Assembly (NCBI GenBank): GCA_964473155.1
Contig: CAYYNT010000023.1
Coordinates: forward strand, 1 to 58,527
Origin: JAJFUG01 sp964473155
GTDB taxonomy: Bacteria; Gemmatimonadota; Glassbacteria; GWA2-58-10
Direction of reading: 5' to 3'
DNA: 58,527 nucleotides
This document shows, one piece after another, positions 51,631 to 58,527 of the stretch (position 1 is the stretch's first letter; the number at the start of each line of letters is the position of its first letter). The translations under genes were made by a program, and so were the position numbers. The notes beneath the pieces are model-generated. The model had not been told where the DNA came from, did no database searches, and saw only the letters and a list, made by a program, of their open reading frames with translations.

Positions 51631-52662
51631 ATGATAGTGGATGCCCTAAGGCTCGTGGTCGAGCGCCGGGACCTCGATCCGGACACCGCAGCTTCAGTCA
51701 TGTCCGAAATCATGGAGGGTCAGGCCACTCCAGCGCAGGTGGCGGCTTTTATCACCGCCCTGCGGATGAAAGGTGAAACTACGGATGAGATCGCAGCCTT
51801 TGTAAAGGTGATGCGCTCCAAGGTGCAGCCCGTGGTCTCGAAAGTGCATCCCGAAGTCCTCGACACCTGCGGCACGGGCGGTGACAGCAGCGGCACGTTC
51901 AATATAAGCACCGCCGTGGCCTTTGTGGCCGCTGGCGCGGGCGTCCCGGTGGCCAAGCACGGCAACCGCTCGGTTTCCAGCCGCTGCGGCAGCGCGGATG
52001 TGCTGCGCGAGCTGGGGGTGAACATCGAAGCCCGTCCTGAGATTGTCGCCCGCTGCCTGGATGAGGCTGGCATCTGTTTCATCTTCGCGCCGCTGTTCCA
52101 TCCGGCCATGAAACATGCTATCGGCCCGCGGCGCGAGATCGGCATCCGCACGGTGTTCAACCTTCTGGGGCCGCTGACAAATCCGGCCGGTGCCTCCTGC
52201 CAGCTCCTGGGAGTGTACGACCGCGCGCTTACCGTACGCCTGGCGGAGGTCCTCGGAAAACTCGAAAGCAGGAAAGCTTATGTGGTCCACGGCCACGGCG
52301 GGCTGGATGAGATCGCGCTGAGCGGCCCGAGCGATGCGGCCTGCCTGGAGAATGGACATGTCCGGCGGATAAGCATCGATCCCGCCGCCCTGGGAATCCC
52401 CGTGCAGCCCGCCGAAACGGTCCGCGGCGGAGAAGCGGCCGAGAACGCGGCGCTGATACACAGGGTGCTGGAGGGCGGCAAAGGCCCGCAGCGGGATATC
52501 GTGCTGCTCAACGCCGCCGCCGCGATCAGCGCCTTCAATGACGGAATGGATATCGCCGGCGGATTGGAAGCCGCCCGTCGCTCGCTGGACAGCGGGGCCG
52601 CCGGGGCGAAGCTTGAACAGCTTATACGCCTGAGTCATCAGGAGGGTTCTGTTACGCAATGA
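51631..52662 (+). CDS. trpD: Anthranilate phosphoribosyltransferase
   Basis: A 343-residue enzyme joining anthranilate to PRPP. The PRPP loop is CGTGGDSSGTFNIST, and KHGNRSVSSRCGSAD is the second signature. The typical NLLGPLTNPA segment is present. It is separate from TrpG, unlike the fused E. coli protein. It overlaps trpC by four bases. Confidence 0.95.
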   Translation: MIVDALRLVVERRDLDPDTAASVMSEIMEGQATPAQVAAFITALRMKGETTDEIAAFVKVMRSKVQPVVSKVHPEVLDTCGTGGDSSGTFNISTAVAFVAAGAGVPVAKHGNRSVSSRCGSADVLRELGVNIEARPEIVARCLDEAGICFIFAPLFHPAMKHAIGPRREIGIRTVFNLLGPLTNPAGASCQLLGVYDRALTVRLAEVLGKLESRKAYVVHGHGGLDEIALSGPSDAACLENGHVRRISIDPAALGIPVQPAETVRGGEAAENAALIHRVLEGGKGPQRDIVLLNAAAAISAFNDGMDIAGGLEAARRSLDSGAAGAKLEQLIRLSHQEGSVTQ

Positions 52663-53447
52663 GCATCCTGAGTGAAATACTGTCGCACAAGCGTGAAGAT
52701 GTGGACCAGGCCATGGCCCGCCGCCCGCTCGGCGAGATCAAGGCCGCGCTTGCCGACTGCCCTCTGTCCCTGCCAGGACGGTTCGAGCGGGCGCTGACAA
52801 ACGCTGACGCACCGGTGGCGCTCATTGCCGAGATAAAGAAAGCCAGTCCGTCCAAAGGCCTTATCCGGGCGGATTTCAATCCCGAGGCCCTGGCCGTCCA
52901 GTATGCAGCGGGCGGCGCGGCTGCGCTCAGCGTCCTGACCGACAGCCGTTACTTCCAGGGGGCGCCGGAATACCTGGAGCAGGTCCGCGAGACCGTGGAC
53001 CTGCCGCTGCTGCGCAAGGATTTCATTGTCAGCGAGTATCAGGTGTTCGAGTCCGCTCTCATGGGCGCGGACTGTATCCTGCTTATCGCCGCCGCTCTGG
53101 ATGACGCCCATCTTACCGGTCTGATAAAGCTGGCAGAGGGTTTGGGCCTGGACGTTCTGCTGGAGGTGCACGATGAAACCGAGGCCGGCAGGGCTGTCGG
53201 CCTGGGAGCGAGAATAGTGGGGGTGAACAACCGCGATCTGAATACATTCAAGGTCAGTCTCGAAACGTCCGAGCGGCTTGCTCCATTGCTGAAAAACGTC
53301 CCGGTGCGGGTTTCCGAAAGCGGCATCGCTGTCCGCGCCGACCTGGACCGTCTGGCCGAAAGCGGCTACCGCGCGGTCCTGGTGGGAGAAAGCCTGATGC
53401 GGAAAGCGGATGTCGCCGCCGCCACCCGTGAACTTCTGGGAGCTTAA
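52659..53447 (+). CDS. trpC: Indole-3-glycerol phosphate synthase
   Basis: A 262-residue TIM barrel. The catalytic lysine-containing EIKKASPSKGLIRADF and the motif LLRKDFIVSEYQVFE are clear, followed by VGVNNRDLNTF and SESGIA near the C-terminus. Length is that of a monofunctional TrpC. Two bases separate it from trpF. Confidence 0.95.
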   Translation: MSILSEILSHKREDVDQAMARRPLGEIKAALADCPLSLPGRFERALTNADAPVALIAEIKKASPSKGLIRADFNPEALAVQYAAGGAAALSVLTDSRYFQGAPEYLEQVRETVDLPLLRKDFIVSEYQVFESALMGADCILLIAAALDDAHLTGLIKLAEGLGLDVLLEVHDETEAGRAVGLGARIVGVNNRDLNTFKVSLETSERLAPLLKNVPVRVSESGIAVRADLDRLAESGYRAVLVGESLMRKADVAAATRELLGA

Positions 53448-53449
53448 AA

Positions 53450-54079
53450 ATGCGGACAAGAATAAAAATCTGCGGGATCACCCGCTGGGAAGACGCTGCC
53501 GCCGCGGTGGATTTGGGTGTCGACGCACTGGGTTTCGTTTTTCACCGCGCCAGTCCCCGTTTTGTACTGCCTGAGACCGCCCTGCGCATTATCGAGCGGC
53601 TTCCGGCCTGGGTCACGGCGGTGGGCGTGTTTGTCGATTCCCCTCCCTCGTCCGTGCGTGACGTATTCCAGCGCTGCGGCATCCGGCTGGCGCAGCTTCA
53701 CGGACAGGAAAGCCCTCAGATGTGTGCAACGATGGGCGTGCCATGGATCAAGGCTTTCCGTGTTTCCGGGACGAAGGACATAGATCGAATTCCAGAGTGG
53801 GAAGTGCGCAACGGGTTCCTTCTGGACAGTTTCGTTACCGGTTCTCACGGTGGAACAGGCAAGACATTCGACTGGAGCCTGGCCTGCCGGGCCTGTAATT
53901 TCGGCCCGCTGATCCTCGCCGGAGGGTTGACTCAGGAGAATGTGACAAGCGCGATCCTTACCGTCAGGCCGTTCGGAGTGGATGTATCGAGCGGAGTGGA
54001 AAGCGCTCCCGGCGTGAAAGATCACGCCATGATGGCCGCGTTCGTGGCCGCTGTTCGCGCCGCCGACAATATTGAATAA
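53450..54079 (+). CDS. trpF: Phosphoribosylanthranilate isomerase
   Basis: A 209-residue TIM barrel starting with RIKICGITRWEDA (catalytic Cys). The motifs GFVFHRASPRFV, LHGQE and the C-terminal GVDVSSGVESAPGVKD are diagnostic. GGGAG lies before the ATG. It is the last trp gene; hisG follows after 43 bases without a terminator. Confidence 0.95.
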   Translation: MRTRIKICGITRWEDAAAAVDLGVDALGFVFHRASPRFVLPETALRIIERLPAWVTAVGVFVDSPPSSVRDVFQRCGIRLAQLHGQESPQMCATMGVPWIKAFRVSGTKDIDRIPEWEVRNGFLLDSFVTGSHGGTGKTFDWSLACRACNFGPLILAGGLTQENVTSAILTVRPFGVDVSSGVESAPGVKDHAMMAAFVAAVRAADNIE

Positions 54080-54122
54080 TTATGCCTCAATTGTGTTTTC
54101 CTCAATGAAAGGATATAACGCC

Positions 54123-54992
54123 ATGAAGATCAAGCTCGGCCTGCCCAAGGGCAGCCTTCAGGATGCAACCATTGAACTGTTCCGCCGCGCCGGATACAAT
54201 TTCGGAGTGAGCGAGCGCAGCTATTTCCCGTCTATCGATGATGACGAGCTGGAGGCCATGCTTATCCGCGCCCAGGAAATGGGGCGCTATGTCCAGGATG
54301 GAGTGTTCGATCTGGGCCTCACCGGCCGTGACTGGATAATCGAAACCGGCGCGGATGTGGTCGAGGTGGCTGACCTGGTGTACGCCAAGCGCAGTATGCG
54401 CCCGGTGCGCTGGGTCCTGGCCGTTCCCAACGCCTGCGATGTCAAATCTGTCAAGGACCTGGCCGGCAAGCGTATCGCGACCGAGGTGGTCAATATCGCC
54501 CGCCAGTACCTGGAGCGCAACGGGGTGAAAGCCGAGGTGGAGTTCTCCTGGGGCGCCACCGAGGCCAAGGTGCCCGATCTGGTGGATGCGATAATCGAGG
54601 TGACCGAAACCGGAAGCAGCCTTCGCGCCAACAATCTGCGCATCGTCGAGACGGTGCTGGAATCCACCACCAAGCTTATCGCCAACAAGAAAGCCTGGGA
54701 AGATCCGGCCAAGCGCGAGAAGATCGAGAATATCGCCCTGATGCTCAAGGGCGCTATCGCCGCCGAGGGCAAGGTCGGGATCAAGCTCAACGTGCCGCGG
54801 AAGAAGCTTGATGCGATAATCGCAATACTCCCGGCCATGAAGAACCCGACAGTCAACTCGCTCAATGATCCTGAATGGGTGGCCGTGGAAACCATCGTGG
54901 ATGAAAACATTGTCCGCAAGATCGTGCCCGCGCTCAAGCGCAAGGGCGGCTGCGACATTATTGAATACCCGCTGAACAAGGTTATCCCCTGA
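54123..54992 (+). CDS. hisG: ATP phosphoribosyltransferase, long form
   Basis: A 289-residue enzyme that commits PRPP and ATP to histidine synthesis. LGLPKGSLQDATIELFRRAG and GRDWIIETGADVVEV are the catalytic-half motifs; IVEVTETGSSLRANN is the PRPP-loop region. The last 75 residues form the regulatory ferredoxin-like domain of the long form, so it should work without HisZ and respond to histidine. The ATG at 54123 has AGGA nine bases before it; upstream in-frame ATGs at 54105 and 54072 are less suited. Confidence 0.95.
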   Translation: MKIKLGLPKGSLQDATIELFRRAGYNFGVSERSYFPSIDDDELEAMLIRAQEMGRYVQDGVFDLGLTGRDWIIETGADVVEVADLVYAKRSMRPVRWVLAVPNACDVKSVKDLAGKRIATEVVNIARQYLERNGVKAEVEFSWGATEAKVPDLVDAIIEVTETGSSLRANNLRIVETVLESTTKLIANKKAWEDPAKREKIENIALMLKGAIAAEGKVGIKLNVPRKKLDAIIAILPAMKNPTVNSLNDPEWVAVETIVDENIVRKIVPALKRKGGCDIIEYPLNKVIP

Positions 54993-55000
54993 GGCGAGCC

Positions 55001-56305
55001 ATGAAAAGCCTGTTACGTATAATCGAAGACGGTCAGGAAGAGTTCCTGGACGATCTGGCCCGCCGCAAAGCCGATGACCTGGACCGGGTGAGCGCGGATG
55101 CCGCTGAGATAATCGCTCGCGTGCGCTCCGGCGGCGACCGGGCGCTATCCGAGTTGACAGAAAAATTCGATCGGGTGCGCCTGGAACCGGCCGCTTTCAT
55201 GGTGGGCAGGCAGGAAATAGAATCAGCCGCGAACAAAGTGGACCCTGTCCTTGCGCGCGATCTGGAGAAAGCTTACGGCCGTATTCTGGACTATCATCGC
55301 CGTCAGCTCCCCAATTCCTGGTTCCACACCGGTGAGGATGGCGAAATCCTGGGCCAGCGCGTGCTGCCGGTGGATTCGGCCGCGATCTACGCCCCCGGCG
55401 GCAAGGCCGCCTATCCGAGCAGCGTGCTTATGGGCGCCGGCGCGGCTGTCGCTGCCGGAGTGAAGAGGATAGTCCTGTTCTCCCCGCCCGGCCGCGAGGG
55501 CGCGCTGAACCCGGCGGTGTTTTTCTGCGCCCGCCTGGCCGGGATCGGCGAGGTGTACCGTCTGGGCGGAGCGCAGGCTATCGCAGCGGCGGCTTACGGA
55601 ACGCAGAGCGTGTCTCCGGTGGATGTGATCGCCGGACCGGGCAACATATATGTGACAGCGGCCAAGAAACTGGTGTTCGGCAAGGTCGGAATAGACATGC
55701 TTGCCGGTCCGAGCGAGGTTCTGGTGCTGGCGGATTCCAGCGCCGAACCGGCTTTCGCCGCCGCCGACCTGCTCAGCCAGGCCGAGCACGATGAGCGCGC
55801 CGGATGTATCCTTGTCACCACCAGCCGCGAACTGGCGGAAAAAGTGGCGAACGAGCTGCATACGCGGTTGGAAGCCCTGCCCAAAGCCGCCATTGCGCGG
55901 AAAGCGGTGACGGATTTCAGCGCGGCCCTTATCGCGCGGGATATCGATCATGCCGCCGGTCTGGCCAACCGCTTCGCCCCGGAGCATCTGGAAATAATGA
56001 CCGCCGATCCCTGGGCCGTGCTTGGACTGATCCGTCACGCCGGGGCTGTCTTCCTCGGCCCCTGGACTCCGGAGCCGGTTGGGGATTACTGGGCCGGACC
56101 CAACCACGTGCTGCCCACAGGAGGGTCGGCGCGCGTGTTTTCACCACTGGGAGTGGAGGTTTTTCTGCGCCGCTCCAGCCTGATCGCATTCAACCGCGAG
56201 GCGTTTCTCCGGGCCGCCGGCCCGGTCGCCCGCCTGGCGCGGGCCGAGGGCCTGGAAGCCCACGCCCGTTCCATCGAAGCAAGAGACATTACAGAGAAGA
56301 AATGA
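55001..56305 (+). CDS. hisD: Histidinol dehydrogenase
   Basis: A 434-residue zinc enzyme for the last two steps of histidine synthesis. Recognisable parts are VPGGKAAYPSSVLM (here as APGGKAAYPSSVLM), GGAQAIAAAAYGT, AGPGNIYVT, and the zinc/base region FAPEHLEIM near residue 325. The stop overlaps the hisC start (ATGA). Confidence 0.96.
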   Translation: MKSLLRIIEDGQEEFLDDLARRKADDLDRVSADAAEIIARVRSGGDRALSELTEKFDRVRLEPAAFMVGRQEIESAANKVDPVLARDLEKAYGRILDYHRRQLPNSWFHTGEDGEILGQRVLPVDSAAIYAPGGKAAYPSSVLMGAGAAVAAGVKRIVLFSPPGREGALNPAVFFCARLAGIGEVYRLGGAQAIAAAAYGTQSVSPVDVIAGPGNIYVTAAKKLVFGKVGIDMLAGPSEVLVLADSSAEPAFAAADLLSQAEHDERAGCILVTTSRELAEKVANELHTRLEALPKAAIARKAVTDFSAALIARDIDHAAGLANRFAPEHLEIMTADPWAVLGLIRHAGAVFLGPWTPEPVGDYWAGPNHVLPTGGSARVFSPLGVEVFLRRSSLIAFNREAFLRAAGPVARLARAEGLEAHARSIEARDITEKK

Positions 56306-57390
56306 CAACTAAGATGAGCGACAAACTGACAGATTACCTGCGGCCGGAGCTGCTGGATCTTAAACCTTACCGCTCCCCGGCCTTCGAGTACAAGCTTAAG
56401 ATGGACCTGAACGAAAGCCCGTTCGACCTGCCGGTGACAGTCAAGGCCGAGTTGTGGGGACGGGTTTCCAAGCTGCTCTGGCAGCGCTATCACGATGAGT
56501 TCGAGCCGCCACTAAAGAGCGCGCTTTCCGGATATGCAGACTGGAGCGAGGACGGCATCCTGATCGGCAACGGCTCGAACGAGCTGATTTTCCACAGCCT
56601 TCTGGCGATCGTGCCGGATGGCGCGGCGGTAGTGTATCCGGAGCCGTCTTTCAGCCTCTACCGCCAGAACTCGGTGGTCGTGGGCGGCCGTCCGGTGGGG
56701 TTCAGCCTCGAGTCCGGAGATTTCTCGGCCGATCCGCGGCGGGTGCTGCGCCTGTGCCGGGAGCACAAGGCGCGCGCCGTGGTGCTCTGTTCGCCCAACA
56801 ATCCGACCGGCAACCGCGTGCCCGATGAAACCATTGCCGCCATTGCCGAAAGCGCGGGGTGCGCGGTGATAGTGGACGAGGCCTACTGCCAGTTCGCCTC
56901 GGGCGATGCCCGGTCTCTGCTGGAAGCTCACCCCAACCTGGTGCTGCTGCGCACGTTCAGCAAGGCGTTCGGCCTGGCGGGTCTGAGGTTCGGCTTCTCG
57001 CTCTGCGCCCCGAAGCTGGCGCTCGAAATAAGCAAGGTGCAATTGCCGCACCATGTCAATTTCTTCACCCAGCTCGCCGCCCTGACCATGCTCGGACACA
57101 TGGACCTGGTGAACAAACGGATCGCCGAGCTCAAGCATGAGCGCGAACGTCTCTCCACGGCGCTTTCGGCCCTGCCCGGAGTGCGGGTTTATCCGAGCGA
57201 GGCGAATTTCATCCTGATCGAGCTGGCGGAACGTAAACCGGATGAGGTGTTCCGGGCGCTTCTGGAGCGCGGCATCCTTGTGCGGAACATCTCAAACTAT
57301 CCCGGCTTGTCGCGCTGCCTGCGACTCACAGTGGGCCTGCGGGCCGATAACGAGGCCCTGGCCGCGGCGCTGCGGGAGGTCCTGGCATGA
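56302..57390 (+). CDS. hisC: Histidinol-phosphate aminotransferase
   Basis: A 362-residue fold-type I PLP enzyme. The PLP lysine is in RTFSKAFGLAGLRFG; CSPNNPTGN and VIVDEAYCQF are also conserved. The N-terminal LDLNESPFDLP pattern occurs as MDLNESPFDLP. Its ATG lies within the hisD stop. The reading frame is open much further upstream, but that extension lies over hisD and is not coding. Confidence 0.95.
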   Translation: MTTKMSDKLTDYLRPELLDLKPYRSPAFEYKLKMDLNESPFDLPVTVKAELWGRVSKLLWQRYHDEFEPPLKSALSGYADWSEDGILIGNGSNELIFHSLLAIVPDGAAVVYPEPSFSLYRQNSVVVGGRPVGFSLESGDFSADPRRVLRLCREHKARAVVLCSPNNPTGNRVPDETIAAIAESAGCAVIVDEAYCQFASGDARSLLEAHPNLVLLRTFSKAFGLAGLRFGFSLCAPKLALEISKVQLPHHVNFFTQLAALTMLGHMDLVNKRIAELKHERERLSTALSALPGVRVYPSEANFILIELAERKPDEVFRALLERGILVRNISNYPGLSRCLRLTVGLRADNEALAAALREVLA

Positions 57391-58439
57391 CAGCAGCCCC
57401 CGCGTATCGCGAGGTTGCGCCCGGACTTCGAGGCCGAACAGACCTTCCGCCAGCCACGCTCGGCCGGACCGACGCCGTCCTGTTCGATATAGACGGCGTC
57501 CTGGTGGAGGTGAGCGACTCGTTCCGCTCGGTGATCAGCCTGGCCGTGCAGCACTATTTCAACCATGTGCTCGGCATACCGGGAGAAGAAATTCTGATCA
57601 CTCCGGATGAGACCTCCCTGTTCAAGCTCGCCGGACGGTACAACAACGACTGGGACCTGGCCAACGGGGCCGCGGCCTGGGGACTTATGAGCCTGGTTAC
57701 GTCTTCAGACGGCGCTGCCGGAACTGCGACCCTGAGACAGGCCTCCCCCGCGCTCGATGAGTTCACGGCGGAGGTCCGCAAGTCTGGCGGTGGACTGGAA
57801 ACAACTCTCCGCCTTCTGCGCGGGCGGATGAACGAGGCGCAGCGGCGGCGGTTCGAAAGCCTCTACCGACCGGACGTTGTACGGCGTATCTTTCAGGAGT
57901 ATTATGCCGGTCCGCGGCTCTGCCGTCAGTTCTACGGCTTCGATCCGGAATATTTCTCCGGTCCCGGACTGGTCGAGCGTGAGCGCCCGATCATCGACCT
58001 TTCACTGGTGAAGCACCTTAAAAAGGATGGCATTGTTTTCGGCGTGCTCTCCGGCCGTACTCCCGAGGAGGCGGACTACGTGCTGGAAAAACTTGGCCTG
58101 GACGGTTATCTTCATCCGCGCGGCCGGGTGGTGGATGACGGTTCCCTGCCCGGCAAGCCCGATCCCTCGGGACTGATGTATCTGGCCCGGGAGATGAGGT
58201 TCCGGCAGGCGGTCTATGCCGGGGATGTCCCGGATGACTGGACCACGGTTGAAGCATACAGAAAAACCGCTGCTCCAGGGCTTGGCGAGGTGAGCGGTTG
58301 CATGACAGCCACCGGGGCCAACCCGGGCGGCAGGATAACCGCGCATTTCGAGCGCGCCGGAGCGGACTGGCTGGCCGGAGATGTCAACGCTCTGCTCAGG
58401 GCGATCATTGAAATCCGCTCCGGTGTAAAGCCGGAATGA
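57387..58439 (+). CDS. HAD phosphatase, probable histidinol-phosphatase
   Basis: A 350-residue class I HAD protein. Motif I is VLFDIDGVLVEV with Asp34 and Asp36; motif II is GVLSGRTPEE; motif III contains KPDPSGLMY; motif IV is YAGDVPDDWTTVEA. It resembles the TIGR01548 group of HAD proteins, which occur with or fused to histidine-synthesis enzymes. The gene overlaps hisC by four bases and precedes hisB, so it most likely dephosphorylates histidinol phosphate, the step between HisC and HisD. No other histidinol-phosphatase is visible here. The insertion after motif I (cap region) is long, about 170 residues. Confidence 0.83.
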   Translation: MTAAPAYREVAPGLRGRTDLPPATLGRTDAVLFDIDGVLVEVSDSFRSVISLAVQHYFNHVLGIPGEEILITPDETSLFKLAGRYNNDWDLANGAAAWGLMSLVTSSDGAAGTATLRQASPALDEFTAEVRKSGGGLETTLRLLRGRMNEAQRRRFESLYRPDVVRRIFQEYYAGPRLCRQFYGFDPEYFSGPGLVERERPIIDLSLVKHLKKDGIVFGVLSGRTPEEADYVLEKLGLDGYLHPRGRVVDDGSLPGKPDPSGLMYLAREMRFRQAVYAGDVPDDWTTVEAYRKTAAPGLGEVSGCMTATGANPGGRITAHFERAGADWLAGDVNALLRAIIEIRSGVKPE

Positions 58440-58484
58440 TTTGATGAAAACGAGTTTCGCACGACAACCACAAGGGGAAAAACG

Positions 58485-58527
58485 ATGAAGACCCCGCGTA
58501 AAGCCTCGGTCCGCAGGACTACTGGCG
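58485..58527 (+). CDS. hisB: Imidazoleglycerol-phosphate dehydratase, 5' end only
   Basis: Only 14 codons lie inside the window. An ATG with AAGGGG about eight bases upstream opens MKTPRKASVRRTTG, which fits the basic, arginine-rich N-terminus of HisB (R-x-A-x-V-x-R-x-T). Position after hisC and the HAD phosphatase supports it. The gene is cut by the window end. Confidence 0.6.
   Translation, partial: MKTPRKASVRRTTG

Noticed and set aside
55804..56301. Extension of hisC by 166 codons upstream
   Set aside because: It overlaps hisD in another frame and is Arg/Gly/Pro-rich; the ATG at 56302 gives the normal HisC length.
1..58527. Mobile elements, CRISPR arrays, phage genes
   Set aside because: No transposase, integrase, direct-repeat array, phage structural gene or attachment site is visible on either strand.

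Overview
The window is a GC-rich bacterial chromosome segment with dense, mostly co-oriented operons. It shows no insertion sequence, prophage, plasmid or CRISPR signature. The gene content (a complex I cluster, a predicted pyrophosphate-type phosphofructokinase, a GH172-type hydrolase, Gfo/Idh dehydrogenase, OmpA with thrombospondin type-3 repeats, and Reg_prop sensor propellers) fits a Gram-negative heterotroph. It would sit comfortably in the FCB assemblage or a nearby uncultivated lineage. That placement is inference from gene content only.

Layout. 0.5-2.2 kb: DUF47 plus PiT phosphate uptake pair, then a tRNA-Thr(CGT) on the minus strand with its own promoter and terminator. 2.5-6.8 kb: a Gfo/Idh oxidoreductase, an ECF sigma / two-membrane-segment protein / PspC-zinc-ribbon operon, and a secreted DUF2961 (GH172-type) protein. 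6.9-10.8 kb: a minus-strand operon of an AEC transporter, a Tat-exported lipoprotein related to GH42/GH35 whose acid/base site is lost, and an unknown protein. 11.1-20.6 kb: a dihydrolipoamide dehydrogenase and a nuoABCDEFGHI operon that ends in a terminator without nuoJKLMN. 20.7-29.4 kb: cupin; a four-gene sugar-phosphate operon (aldose-epimerase-like, an unusual HAD protein, AgaS-like isomerase, predicted PPi-phosphofructokinase); ComB-like phosphatase; MscL with a zinc ribbon; OmpA; SIS protein. 29.5-34.5 kb: an unknown membrane protein, a tRNA-dihydrouridine synthase, endonuclease III and an HDOD protein.

34.6-48.4 kb is the most unusual part. A giant sensor (fourteen Reg_prop blades, Y_Y_Y-like domain, membrane helix, P-loop-like ATPase domain lacking the Walker lysine, GAF, PP2C phosphatase) is followed closely by a GAF/PAS class III adenylate cyclase, an RsbW-like kinase, a STAS anti-anti-sigma protein, a secreted VWA-SH3 protein and a protein made of two cyclic-nucleotide-binding domains. 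An LD-carboxypeptidase follows, and a convergent HEAT-repeat/response-receiver protein ends the island. Together they suggest one pathway that joins extracytoplasmic sensing, partner switching and cAMP.

49-58.5 kb: a tightly overlapping biosynthetic operon, trpE-trpG-(SLOG/LOG-like gene)-trpD-trpC-trpF-hisG-hisD-hisC-(HAD phosphatase)-hisB, with hisB cut by the window end. trpB and trpA are not present here. Start codons were chosen from visible Shine-Dalgarno spacing and differ from the longest open frame in many cases; these choices are stated per gene. Promoters and terminators are calls by eye.
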